DNA of 64,000 bases from Selaginella tamariscina (taxonomy: Eukaryota; Streptophyta; Lycopodiopsida; Selaginellales; Selaginellaceae). Shown in pieces: positions 11,697-24,606 of the stretch; the first letter of the stretch is position 1; each line of letters opens with the position of its first letter. The stretch covers positions 186,001 through 250,000 of the forward strand of contig PUQB01000203.1 of assembly GCA_003024785.1 (NCBI GenBank), in the 5' to 3' direction. The position numbers were made by a program, and so were the translations under genes. The notes below the pieces were generated by a model. The model searched no databases, was not told the DNA's origin, and worked only from the letters and a program-made list of their open reading frames with translations.

Positions 11697-12474
11697 ATGG
11701 ATATAGTTATTGATTTGGACGATACTTTAGTTAAAGATGCGGATCCCCCAAACTATACATACAACATAGAACAAGATTTCTACAATCTGGTGCATGCGGG
11801 TCGTGAGTTTTTGTGTGCCCTTGTCGCAATCCCAAATGCTAGAATTCATTTCTTTAGCTCTGGTTGGGAAGGCAGGAACAAAGCTCTCGTGCGACAAATC
11901 ATGGAAGATTGCAGTTTGAAGTGTAGCTACAACGTGTTTTCGGCGCATCAAATGAAGCCGATTTACAGGAAAGGTTTGCAGAACTTGGGTTTTGAAATGC
12001 AGCAGACTATCATGGTGGACAACGAATCTTCTGATGTTGCAGTTGTCGGAGAAGAAAGCAATTTCCTGCAAGTATTTTATTTCAGAACAAGTTGCGATCC
12101 CCATGACAGTAGAGTGTTAACGCTGCGCAGCGAGAAACAGCTTGATTCGAGCATTGGGTTTAATAATATGGGCTATGGAGTTGTCAACAACAAGAGATTG
12201 CACATTGGTTCAAGCTTTGGTTGCGATACAATGGGACGAGAATGGCAAATATGCACATCAACGAACAAATTCCAAACGAGTGTATGAACTTGGGCTTGCT
12301 GCGATGCAAAAAATGAATCCACAATTAGAATTGTGGTCTGATGAGAATAGTGATGAGATTTATCCTTGGTCAGAGCTGGAATCACAAGAATCTGATGATG
12401 ACTTTGATACGATTGGATTTATAAAACGAAGAATTGATAGGATAATGAAACATAGATTACCAATGGTGGTCTGA
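11697..12474 (+). CDS. HAD-superfamily (FCP1/SCP-like) phosphatase-like protein, one frame change
   Basis: The ATG at 11697 opens a protein of about 259 residues if a single frame change near 12134 is allowed. It shows the HAD signature: motif I DLDDTLV at residues 6-12 (nucleophile Asp and acid/base Asp), motif II IHFFSSGWEGRN (Ser), motif III Lys in HQMKPIYRKGL, and motif IV TIMVDNES. The cap is short, as in NIF/FCP1-type phosphatases. The C-terminal part is acidic (ELWSDENSDEIYPWSELESQESDDDFD). The minus-strand copy has one A fewer near this site (12134-12136 here), so the A-run may be a mutation or a sequencing error. I do not recognise a named orthologue. The substrate is unknown. Confidence 0.6.
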
Positions 12475-12954
12475 AGTTTGAGACCAAACAACCAAGTTTT
12501 TCTTAACTATTTCATATGTGTGTGTGTGTGTGAAACTATTTTTTAATTGCATACATTTTGAGAATTTATGATTACATATGCTATATAGCTGAATTAGATT
12601 GCATACCTGAGGACTTCACAGCGGGCGATCGCACATTCTCTGTCTGGCTTATTAGAAAGAAATTAACTCAAATTAACAATTGATATGAATTTTATATTTT
12701 AAAATTAGGGTTAGGTATAATTAGATAATTTATTAAATTTTCATACTATATTAAAATTCATTAAGTTCAAAATTCACTTTATTAATCGTATAAGCTGACT
12801 GACTTATCTGATATGTACAATCAACTAAAGATAGTTTATTACATCCTTGCATTCTTTCATCTTATTTTCAAACAGCAGCCTTCTCAGTTAGAGACCCTCG
12901 CCATAACAATAATAACAACAATAATACCGAAAACAAAAAAACCAAAACCTGCAC

Positions 12955-13320
12955 CTATTGGATTCCATTTAAAACACGCTGATAATAATCATATTGTCGT
13001 GTTCTCCATGCATCTAAGCTACTGCTGATGAGAGACAACACTAGTTGAACACATTGCTGTCCCCATAAAAACAAGTCAGTACACAAGACACGTAAAACAC
13101 ACATCTCCCTCACACACAAAACTTTGCACGGAATGGCGTTTATCACTTGCTAAATTGTCTGTGTTTTGTAGCTTCTTAAGTTACATAGAGTAAGTATTGA
13201 CTGATTTTCGTTTGTGTTCAAACACAAACAGATAGAACATACTACATATTCTATATTCATGTAGCTATGTTTTATCTATAAGAAATTACACACGTACACA
13301 ATAAATAAATAAATAAAACT

Positions 13321-13367
<47 letters not shown>

Positions 13368-16300
13368 CTCCATTGAACACTTACCTCCTCTGTCAAACTG
13401 AGATGAAAGCGCTTTCTCAAATTCTGAATGGCTTTCGGACCTCCTCTGAAACAAGGGCATCCAGATTCCTACAAAAAAGAAAGAGACAAGTTATAGCATA
13501 TGTGTATATACATATCTCCAAGTAATGTGTAATATACTGTAGCCTTAAGTGGATATGAAACACTAATTCAATATTGTACCAGAATAAAATAAAAATGTGT
13601 GTGTTAAGCGTTTACCTGCATCATTTCCACCAAAAGAATTATCCGTTCTGCATGCTTCCGACAGGTTAAGAAGCCTTGAATACACAACACCTGCACAGAT
13701 AAACATTAGTTCAGTCAGATTACACACCGTAGCTACACATAGACTATTATGTTATACACTTACCTTAAAATAATCAAAAAACTCGCTGGCTGTTCCTTCA
13801 GCGTCTGAATCCATTACCTGACACGGCAAAATAAATATGAGAACATTGCCCTCCCTGCCTGTCTCTCATGCCTACCTCCAACTGTTCTCGAGTCAACTTA
13901 AAAGGCACATTTTCAAAGTTGACTCCACCAGGAGAATTTGACAGCATAAATCCAAAATCAATATGTATAATATGGCCATCCTCGTCAATAAGTAAGTTTG
14001 CATTATGTCTGTCTTTCACCTTAAACGGAAGCAAACAAACAACGTCAACCACACTCACATATAGTGTGTGCTGCTCTACCTGGAGAAGATAACACAAAAT
14101 CGAGTAGCCTCCCATGCTTTCTACGAAGTTCCTCTGCAATACCAAATACCATCGAGTTGAGATATGGAATGATTGCTGAAGTGTGCATATAGAGACAGTA
14201 CGCACACGTATATAGATACGTACATATATACTCTAGTGTGTTATTTGATATATTGATAGATTAAAAGAGACTCGCCTGTGCAAGCTTGAAAGCCGGTGAA
14301 TTTTCATCATACTTATTGCAAAAATATTCCCGCAAACTCGCATTTCGACTCTTGATTGTATGTACAGAAGCCTGGAGAAACAAAACAACAATTGGTAATT
14401 ATCATATTTGTATGCTGGCATTTGTTATTTGTTATTAATCTGCTCAATACACACACAGAGTCGCGTGTTCTGTAAATATCAATGATACCGTGTCTGGGAT
14501 CGTTTCGATCAATGCAGCTCTAGAAGAAGTCACTAGAACCTCGTATGGACGCAGCCACAAAGGAAGGCCAGCTTCTTGGAAAATGTCTGTAATGTGTAGA
14601 TTTTATAATACACACATATACACATATTTATGTACAAATCTAACAATAATTACCATAAAAATGGGAAACCAATTGGACTGCCAGATGTTCTTGCCTGCAA
14701 TCGTCACCGCTTTTAACAATGGCCTGTTACAAAATATACAGCATGAAATAAAACTTAGTATTTATAATAGTTAGAAGACGTGAATAAATGCATATGCGTA
14801 TAGCATGTGCACTTACCGAGCGTAGATCCCAGCCGGGAAGCCCACCAAAAACCGATATTTTCTTTATCTTCTCTTTTTTAGTTTCCCAAAGCTCTCCACC
14901 AACTACAGTCGATTTTCCAAGTTGATCCTAAAAGTACAATTCATAAAAGCAGAAAAGGCCTGTCAATAACACGGCTACGTGTGTATAGACTGCGTATATA
15001 GTGTATGTATGTATATACAGCGTACACATGTATCTATACAAACATAACACATATATGTAGTAGATATGCCATGTCACTTCTAAGATATTGTGATATACAT
15101 ACACTCGTACCAACCGACAACAAAATGCTAAACATAAACAATGATTGAAGTTGACACTTCGCTATACAGAAGTATTACCGTTTCTGTGCCGCTTGTTTTA
15201 AGAGGGAGACCTGGCGGCGCTTCACCCTTAGCAGCAGCTGCCTGCATCAAATGGTAAGTTCTATCATATCATTTACACACACACACAAAGAGAGGAAGAG
15301 AGGGGAGAGAGAGAGAGAGAGAGATTATCATGGATATCATTACTACAACGAAGATATTTATGTATATGTTGATAACTTACTCTCACTGCATCCATTGCTA
15401 CTGTACTTGGAACACGACGATGGTCTTTCCGCTTGGCAGTAAAGTCATCGCCCACGTCCTCCATGTTTATGTCAACAACGGCTCTCAAGCTGACTTGAAT
15501 CCACTCAGACCCTTCTTGTTGTTGTAAACTACATATACACATCACACATCAGTATAGTTGTGTATGTATATGTGTGTATCCCGTGGAGATTCTTCCTCAC
15601 GTTTTAAGCAACGTATATTCATCACGAATCTTATACACACAAATATATATAGTTTCTATATACAATATACCTGTCAGCATCTGCCACGCGTTGTTCCAGC
15701 ACATTTAGGTTAAGCTCAACAACCTTAACGTTGGTTTCCCAGTCGTGTGCCATTGCTCTGTATTAGTAAGTTAGTTTAACTCAAAGTACACAACACACAC
15801 ACACACACACACACACACCTGTCAATAGCCCGTGACGCACTCCTTAAATAATGCTCCGAGCCTTGTTGGTGTGTGTCGAAGTGGTTCCAAACTGGATATG
15901 CCCAAGGTGGTGGTCGCTGTACGTGTGCGTCTCCGTTTGCTAACGGGATTCCTCCGCGTGGTAGTCTGTTTGCTGTGTTATCCCTCGGTGCACTATGAAC
16001 ATAGACAGTAAAGCTAGGTACCAAAATAAAACCTATACATCTACATTCACACACACGTACAAAACAAACAAGTAAACGCTCTGTACCTTTCCGTCTCACA
16101 CTTCAAAACTTCAAAACAAACAAGAAAAGGCGCCTTTTCTCTGGAATTCATCAATACTGCGTCATTTTCTGGAATGTGCACTACACGATACAGGCCCTTC
16201 CCCATGGGAAAACAGACACCTGAGTTTCAAACAAACAAACCATGTATACCACACTCATCTTATGTGTATACAATAAATATATGAATGCTGACCTCCATCA

Positions 16301-18546
16301 TGCTCAGCGCTGGCCAAGTGGTTGTTGAGCTCTGCGAGTGACTGTCGTAATGAAAGTTCATTAACTTATGGAGCTGAACATAATAAGTGATCTATGTATA
16401 TGTGAGCTCTGTGTACATTAAATATAAAAATGATTCTTCTACCTCATGCAAAGCCTTTCGACGGTCCTCCATGGGAAAGACATCGACTAAACCAGCTGCA
16501 ATGTCGCATAACGATCTTACAAAGTCTAAGGTTGCATGGTATGTTCCCTTTCGAAGATGAAAAGAGGAATATCTCGGCAATGGTGGTTTACTAGATCCCC
16601 TTTCTGTTCTTTGTTTTGGCGATCCTGGTCGTTTCTGTAAAGAGACCAATTGTTATCCATATATATACGTGTAAGAACATGTATATAGCATTTGCACCAA
16701 CAGATATTCACGGATATATATGCCCATGAATGAATAAAAAGGCAGATGTTGGCGTATATACAATATAAATGGATCTATATACCCGTGTATATGCATGCAC
16801 AAGTGTATCTATGAAAGAGACTCACGATTAGCGGTTTCCCATAGGACCAATCGCCAGTAGTGAAGAGCCTATGCGCAGCAGCAAATGCAGATGTTTTCTC
16901 AGGCGGTGCAGAGGACTTCTCAGAAACCACTGTCTCCGTGCTACTAATGTCCGACTTCTGATCAACATCCTCAAAATCGAGCCTGGTATTAGGAAGCTTA
17001 TGCTCAAATGACTGCTCCGATTCATTTCCGGCTTCAGAAGATGCTGCTCTAACACTGTCCGATGTAGTCTCCATATTGTCCGGACTAGAGACCGAGTTAA
17101 CACTGTCCGAGACTTCGGACAGACTTCCATTGTCGTCGGATTTGTCTTTGAACAGCCTCTTGAATAAACTTGGACTGCTACGGTCCTCTTTCCTTGTAGA
17201 AGACTGTTTGCCTCCGTCTTCTAGTGTCCGATCTCGGTCCCGAAACAATCTCTTGAAGAACCCATCTGTTCCCGGACTGTTCTCTGGTGTCCCGAATGTA
17301 GCACTCTCAAAAATGCTCTCTTCTTCTGGGTGAACTCTGAAAATCTTCCTAAACAGGAAAAAGGACTCCTCATCCCAGCTACCATTTATCTTCTCATCAT
17401 CGTCAGGCTTCTCACGATCATCGTGTTTTTCTCTAAATATCTTCTTGAACATGAACAGTAGTCCTTTGACTTCTTCTTCGTCCACACTGCCCCTCGTTCG
17501 GTCCTCCGCATCGCTCTTATCCCGGAATAACCTCCGGAAGAAGCTCTCTGTTGTAGCAAGATCATCACTACGAACCGCCCTCTCATCGTCTCTGGTAAGT
17601 ATTAACATTTATAAGATGTTTGTCTGTACATTTAGTATAAAAGGCATATACAGATACATACACGAAGATTAAAGCACACATAATCACCGGCAACGGCGCA
17701 CACTATATACGTACAGAGACACGTGTATAAACACACACCCACATACATACATATGCACCTTAGATTATGCGCGTATTCCGTAAACAAACTCACTTACTTG
17801 AAGAACTTGCGGAAAAAGCTTTCCTGTTCAGAAGAGTCACGGTCACCATCTTCATCTCGGAACTTCTTCAGGACATCCCGGACTTTAGGTCCGGGCATGA
17901 GCTTCTTAAACACTTTGTATGAAGAATCTGATTCCTCCTGCGAGCTTTTCCCCGCTGCTTTAGAATTATCCTCACTGGCACTAGCAGCACTGGTCTTCTG
18001 AGCACCCGAAGAGCTGGACAAAGGCAAAATCCTCCGAAGACAGTAGCTTAAACATTCGGCTCTTACCACTTGGACTGGTAATCACCTTCTGTGGTTTTAT
18101 CAACGGAGGCCAATCCCCAGCTAGAGAAGCCATTTGACACTTCTCCTGAAGCCTTATAACCTCTTCATTGTCATCCAAATCCTCAGCTTCCGCAAGCAGG
18201 AACCAATGAACCTTGACAGCAATCCTCAAAGACTTGGTGCACATATCAACGATGTACTTATCCAGTGATGGGCTTGGCTTCGTGATCATCATATAGCAAA
18301 GCTGAAAAAGATAATTCTCAATACCGGAGATGGGTAGCGTGTACATCCTGTTGCAAAGGTAATCCCTCACTCCCGAATGTTCATGCTTGTACAGATAGCT
18401 AACTGCAATCCATTCACAGAAGAATGCTGAATCGAAGAACCTAATGAGCCAGCCATTGTCCCCGCTACTGCTGGGAGTTCGTGTGATCTCGCGAGGTTCA
18501 CCCCCTTCGGCTCCCCTGAGCTATTATACCCAAGAATACGCACCAT
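12955..18546 (-). CDS. PI4KB: Phosphatidylinositol 4-kinase beta (type III), plant type with charged repeats
   Basis: This multi-exon gene phosphorylates phosphatidylinositol at the 4 position; in Arabidopsis PI4K-beta acts at the trans-Golgi network with RabA4b. The first exon encodes the conserved [22 protein letters not shown] and [15 protein letters not shown] segments. Exon 16826-17591 encodes acidic repeats with the FF(K/R)RLFRD core, the plant PPC repeats. Further exons give [18 protein letters not shown]-like sequence, and the catalytic loop [10 protein letters not shown] and [18 protein letters not shown] are intact. The last exon ends [19 protein letters not shown] then TAG at 12955. 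The ATG at 18546 is chosen because MVRILG matches the start of plant homologues. Frame is lost by one base near the C-run 18501-18505 and again near 18035; conserved sequence continues on both sides. Confidence 0.92.
13324..13362. repeat. (TA)n microsatellite in a PI4KB intron
   Basis: About 19 uninterrupted TA units within an intron between the last exons of the kinase gene. Confidence 0.9.
15277..15324. repeat. (AC)n(AG)n compound microsatellite in a PI4KB intron
   Basis: ACACACAC followed by AGAGAG-rich sequence on the plus strand. On the coding strand this is a CT tract followed by a GT tract, within an intron. Confidence 0.85.
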
Positions 18547-21500
18547 TTTTCGTCCTGTTTTCACTAATCAACTACATCTAAACTGATCCATGTTTCAATC
18601 TTTTTGCTTATTTTCAAGCAGAATCGGCATGACGTAAGAGCTCTCGCTAAGTTCTAAACTGCCCCATTTTCCAAATTTTCTGCTTTCTTTCCAATCATAA
18701 CCGGCATGAATAGTGTACCTTGCCGGAGAGGTCTCTCCAGCGCATTGATCTACGCTATCAAGCACTCACCTTTAGGTCGTGGAAATCCTTCATTTTCCTG
18801 CCGATCACTGCTCCTCGTATTCATCTATTGCCTCCGCGGCTTCCGCATCACTAGAACCCTGAACCCAGATTGGAAGATCTCAAAGATCTCGTACTAGATT
18901 TCATGATCCGTGAGCACCCTTCCTCTCCACCCTAATTCCATTACTTTTGTTTTTTCTTGGAGCTTGCGTTACAGCCGTCAGATTCTCAAAATCTAACGGC
19001 TTCAACTGGAAGTTAATCTATGGTTAATATCTTGCCATGTCAGCTCTATGATTCTTAAAGGCTCAGATCTCGGCACAGGTGTGTGGTTTTCAAAAATGTT
19101 GCGCGGGAAAAGGCGGTTAAAGTACAAAAAGCATCACGGCTATTATATTTCATATACATTAGGAATAAGATGAGCATATTCTAGTTTTCAAAAAGTCCCT
19201 ACATGCTCGCTCGCCCCAATGCAATGTTGTTTGTATGCTGTCTCCAAGAAAAGTTTTGGTGAAAGGATTAATGCAAATAAAGAGGATCAGGATCATACGT
19301 AGATATCCACATGTTTAGACATATTAGGGTTTGTTTAGGGTGATACCCTTAAGCACCTAAATAGGGGATTGATAAGAAGTATAAACATTTTAAATGTAAA
19401 TGCTGTTTTTGTTTACAGTTTTTAATAGAACCACCTTAAAGACCAAAGTAAATGTGATTGTTTTCAATAGATTTTAAAGTTTATTAAATAGTGACAATCA
19501 CATTAATATAAACTAATATAACCTTTTTATAAAAGTTAACATCTAAGTGATACATGAGTACTTGTGCAACTATATTTTAATATCTCTCAAACATCCCATG
19601 CTATAGTAAAAAGCCTTTGTACTAACTCATTATTCTTGATTATATATCTGAATTTAATTTATAAAACATGTTTCACCAATGTAAAGATCTTTGATATACA
19701 TCTCTCTTTATGTACTTGTTTTTTAAGATCCTTATTAAATATTATTCATAATATATTCTAGAATAATGCTCAATTATAGAACAAACCCATTATATTATAA
19801 AATGAAAGAAGAAAATATATTTATTATTTTACAGATAAAATTGCATAAAGAAATATTCATACCTTAGAATGCAATGAAAGAATTATTTATGAGGAAAATC
19901 ATATATTAGATATAATTATGCTACCATTTAATCATATACTAAAATAATTATGCTACTAATTAATATTCTAAAGTTGCATTTCTATAAAGTTATTCACATT
20001 GTTAAAATTTTTAATTTTAAGTTTTTCATTAAGATGGCCTCATTTGGGCTAGGGTTTTAACAAAAAGTGATAAAATGCACTTAATTGATATCTTATAACA
20101 AGACTTATATAGATTCATTTAACTTACATCATCGTGTTTTATCCATCTCTTTCATTTTCTCTTTGTTGCAAGATTAAGTATTAAACATATTGAAAAATAT
20201 TTTAAATAAGGTTTGGCCTTTCATATCTTGAGTTTGTAGTTAAGTTAAGCTTCAATCTAATTATAAACTTAGTCAGGATGAATAACTTGGTGCCCCATAC
20301 CATGTGATTATATAAATTACACACCTACATGAAAATTATTAATGAATTTTGTTATTTTTATACACTGCCAATGATAATGTAATTAGCACCTTGTTTATAA
20401 TTTCACAATATTTAAATTATTATTTTACATGAAGAGCCAATAATTTTGTGAAGTTCAAAATTAATTAAGCAACATTGAATAACATATTTAATTGACATAG
20501 ATGAACACCATCTACATTGTATGCTATGTGATGTGTATAGCAATTGAAACCGTTTATACATATTTATATAAATCCACATTTGAGTGTATAATATAAATTG
20601 TGCATGTATCATTGTTTATAATATCTTAGGTGAGGCAAATTATGAAATAACATTACACATTGGGCCCATTTAAAAAAAACAATTTTAAAAAGTAATTGTT
20701 TTTAGCACCGGTTTTTTAAATTCACTAAAACAAATAGTACATAAACATGTTCAAAAACTAAAAATATTCTTTTATAAAAATGAATCTTAATTTACAATTT
20801 AACATCGGCTTTCTGTTTGTGTATTTTTATGATTTTTATTTTCATATTTTTCATGCATTATTTTAGGTATTGTTTTATTATATAATAATGGTTTAATTAA
20901 AATATTAATTTTTTATAGATTTTAAAACAAATATATTACCTAGTATATGAAAATAAATTTTAGCATTTTTAATCATAAAAATATTTATGGTTTTGTGTTA
21001 GAAACCAAATGTAATTATATATATTAGTTTAAATATATTTATTTCCAAAATTAATTTTTGTGATTGTTTAATTAATAAAAACTATTTTGGAATTTTGAAA
21101 TAATGTCCTTTTTCATTATTTAAATAAAACATTTCATAAGCTTCAAGATATTTTGTTAAACATTTTAATGTATGCTTTTTCTCTTATTATAATATCAACA
21201 TTTTATGTAAAATTGTACTTTTTAATTTTTTTTAATAAAATGCTAACATTTGAAGCTTGATTCTTTAAAACATAGTTTAAAGGTTAAACTCATGTAATTT
21301 AAGATTTTTAAATTTTGTTATAGTGTTTAACAATCTATATTGTTGAGGACTAAAACATTGATATTGTTATGGATATTAATGTTGTGAATGCCCAAATTAA
21401 AATTTTTGTGGTGGACTAGCACACAAAAGTTCCAAATAAGTTTTTTAAAGACAAAAAACAACATGATAACAACATCATAGATAAAATTTTATAATTGATT

Positions 21501-22640
21501 ATAAGTTTTGATAAACATGATTATTTTATGATTTTTGAAGAAGACGAAGATAATCTTGGCTTGGTTCAATGTTTATAAAAAACACACTTAATTATTAACT
21601 TATTGTTGGGAGCTTGAAAATACTCAAATCTACAAAACAGATACAATCTATGTTCATGGATTGAGTTTCCCTAGGCAGATTTGTTTGCAAAGTAATTCTA
21701 GGTATATTCCTTCCTCTAACCCTAAATAGGGTTTAGAGTTTGTGGTCTTGAATCAACAAAGAGTGATGACCTTGCTTGATATGATAAAAAAAAAGTCCAA
21801 ACATCTGTAGGGAAAGATAAGAACAAACATAATGACATTTAAGTAATTGTTTTATCTTTTTGAAATTATAATTTCTTCACTAATTTTATTGAGAGAACTA
21901 ATGAATAAAAAGTTAAAAACTTTATATAAAGCTGTAAAATCTCACAATTCTAATTTGTTATAAAAATTGAATAAGAATGAGTCCATTCAAGATATGGATT
22001 TGGCTTTCATTTTAGAAAGAAAATGGTTTAATAATAAAATTATAAATTCGTATCTTTCTCTCCTTAAACTAGGATGTGATGTGTTGAATAGTTAGGCTCT
22101 ACATACAAAAACTAAAATATACACACGCATGCATGTGCAAAGGTGTCCTATCTTTGTTTGATTTTTTTAGATAGATTCTTTAAGTAAATTAGTGAAATAG
22201 AAATTGTTGAACTTATAATTAATAAATAGCTTTTTTCCATAAATATTTTTTTATTATTAATTTATAATTTCTCTTGCCTATTACTTACTATATTGTTCTT
22301 ATGCACGTGGACACACACAACACACACATCACATGTACTACATGTAAGTTGTCATGCTTAGCAAGCAAGGTCATGTATGTGTGTGTGTAAAATATCATCC
22401 ACTTGTCTGGTTATCATAGACCCTAAGAAATGAGTTTTACAAACTAGTATCCTTACTTTTAAATTAATCATGTTATATATAAATAATATATGTTCTATGT
22501 GAGAATGTATATGTATCAACATATTTAGTGATGAATTATACACATACAAAGTATCCATATATATGCACGGAGAACATATCTCTCTCTCCTCTCTCTCTCA
22601 TCAAGTTGTACAAGCGTTAAGTATAGATGACATAGTTTTA
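18547..22640. other. AT-rich intergenic DNA upstream of PI4KB; no gene seen
   Basis: 18547-18950 should hold the kinase 5' leader and promoter; the plus frame at 18706-18897 overlaps it and has no family features. From about 19100 to 22640 the DNA is strongly AT-rich with no conserved coding pattern, RNA gene or clear element end. It has the look of decayed repeat DNA. Confidence 0.5.
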
Positions 22641-22647
22641 ATTTAAA

Positions 22648-23165
22648 GGGCTAACACATGGCCAACACGTGGTTGCCTAGTGGCCTTATGACATCAATTC
22701 CCTATGTGAGCCACGCCAAGTCTTCCAATACAACCCCTAAGCATGTGTCATAGTTTTTATTATGACTCGACCCTTTATTTTGAAGGTTGATTATTGTTAC
22801 TTACTGGATTATATGATAAGCCCTAGGCGTATAAGAAACATGCTTGTTTAGTGCACTTGTGTATCTAATGATGGTTCAACTGAGTGTCTTTAGGTATTTA
22901 CAAGAAATTCTAGGCAAAAGTTAACACTCCCATCTAGAAAATTCTCCCTTGATTTGACATCTTAGTTAAATTTATTGGTTAATGCAGGCATGTTAAATAG
23001 GGTTAAGGGTTACCTAACCCACACCCTAAAACCCCACCCCCATTTAGGGGTAGGTGTTAGAGGTTTAACTTGGAGGGCTAACACGTGGCAACACATGGCT
23101 ACCTAGTGGCCTTCCGATGTTAATTCCCTATGTGAGTAACACCAAGTCTTCCAAAATAACCCCTA
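22648..23165 (+). mobile_element. Old family B LTR piece, plus orientation
   Basis: At 22746 the sequence TGTCATAGTTTTTATTATGACTCGACCC starts a stretch that follows the start of the family B LTR (seen in full, minus strand, at 56482-57442), including the ACTTACTGG, GTGCACTTG, GATGGTTCAACTGAGTGTC and CTAACCC..CCCTAAAACCCC landmarks. A 95-base segment beginning GGGCTAACACATGG occurs just before it (22648-22745) and a diverged copy follows at 23071-23165. Diverged and broken, so old. Confidence 0.65.
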
Positions 23166-23949
23166 CAGCTTGATTCAGATGCCCAAATAAATACAAGACT
23201 TAGTGCTCTATCCGAAGTCCTCTAGAATGACTATTCTATGAACCTTAGAGAATAACCTGAATAGATTTTCAAATCTTGTCCCAAAATATCAAACAGACTC
23301 CATTCCCAACCCCGCTAAGGAGACATGCTTTACACATACCTTCGTGATAGAGCAAAGACATCGTGACTTACCCCTTCATGATTCATTATCATTGAGGAGT
23401 ACAACCCCTTTAGGGTGACAAGGGGTCATGAACCACGACTAACCATAAGGAAGTTGTACCTTAGTCCTAGGGCTCGAACTTAAGTGTTTTTACTGAGCAA
23501 ACTCCCCAAGATTAGGTTTGGATAACCCTAAGTACACAACCCTCATGAAAGGACTCTTACTAATGAGCTTAGGTTGTTTAACCCCTAAATCCCAAAGAGA
23601 AAACCTCATAGCCAAGTGTGTCGATAGCCAACCTAGTTACAAAGCTTAGCACCCTGATGAGAACACAAGCATGCCTGCTTACTACAATATCCAACCCCTT
23701 GGCATTAACTCCATAAGACAACCCTAAAAAGGTGTGCATGGTTGTATTGTGTGTCATTTGGCCCAATGTCATCTTCGTACTATTTCCCATATGTAGGCTA
23801 TCATGCCATAGCCTCTTAGATTGAGAGTTGCACCAGGTGCCATGAATGTGGCTCTCTAATGCCAACTCTAGAACCCCTCTATGATCCAACTTGTGAAACC
23901 AAGATCCCATGCCCGCAGTTAGACAAGGTCATGAATGTGCCCTATTTAG

Positions 23950-24606
23950 TTATGAATGCTAAATCTTAGCTTGGCGTGGAGGAAAAGGTTAAAGACAAGC
24001 CTCATCTCTAACTCTTGTGCAGTCCAACAAGACCTCCTAGGTATGGATTTGACAATGTTAAGGGTAAGCTACCTCGAAGGTGGGATATACCTCTATTGTT
24101 TAGAAGTTGAGCGACATAACAGAGGGTTGTACCTTAACAACACAAGCTAAAGCTAGTACCAGTAGAAGAATAACAAGCTCTTGTTAGGAACCCAGGAACT
24201 CTCCTACTACATACTCCCCCCCTCTTTTTATATGTGTAAGTGCACGGAATTAGTTAGCCCCTTAGTTAGTTAGTTTATGAAATGAGATTTAAACTTAATC
24301 TTACTCCTGCCCCTAAACCCTACCTAAGGGGGTGGGGGTTTTAGGGCGTGGGTTTGGGCAACCCTACGGGTATTTCTAACCCTATTTAACATGCCAACTC
24401 ATTGCCTAATTGGGACATCAAAATTGGGGGAGAGTTTTTTCCTAAAGTTTCTTGTAAATACTTAATGACACTCGGTTGGACCATCACTAAATATCAAGTG
24501 TACTAAGCGAGCATGTTTCTTCTCACCTAAGGCTTATTACATAATCCAGTAGGTAACAACAATCAACCTTCAAAGTAAAGGTCGAATCATAGTAAAAACT
24601 ATGACA
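23950..24606 (-). mobile_element. Old family B LTR piece, minus orientation
   Basis: This stretch ends TAGTAAAAACTATGACA, the outward end of a minus-oriented family B LTR. Going left it keeps the GGTAACAACAATCAACC, ATGACACTCGGTTGGACCATCA, AACCCTACC..GGGTTTTAGGGCG, CACAAGCTAAAGCT and TTGGCGTGG landmarks of the 56482-57442 LTR. With the plus-oriented piece at 22746 it forms an outward-facing inverted pair. Its inner end is not clear. Diverged, so old. Confidence 0.65.

Noticed and set aside
18016-18072. A 53-base intron in the first part of PI4KB to explain the frame change
   Set aside because: GTAAG and TCCAG ends exist, but joining them gives the wrong frame for the conserved sequence downstream, so a one-base slip fits better.
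18706-18897. Small plus-strand open frame opposite the PI4KB leader
   Set aside because: No family features, and it lies in the presumed promoter or 5' leader of the kinase gene.
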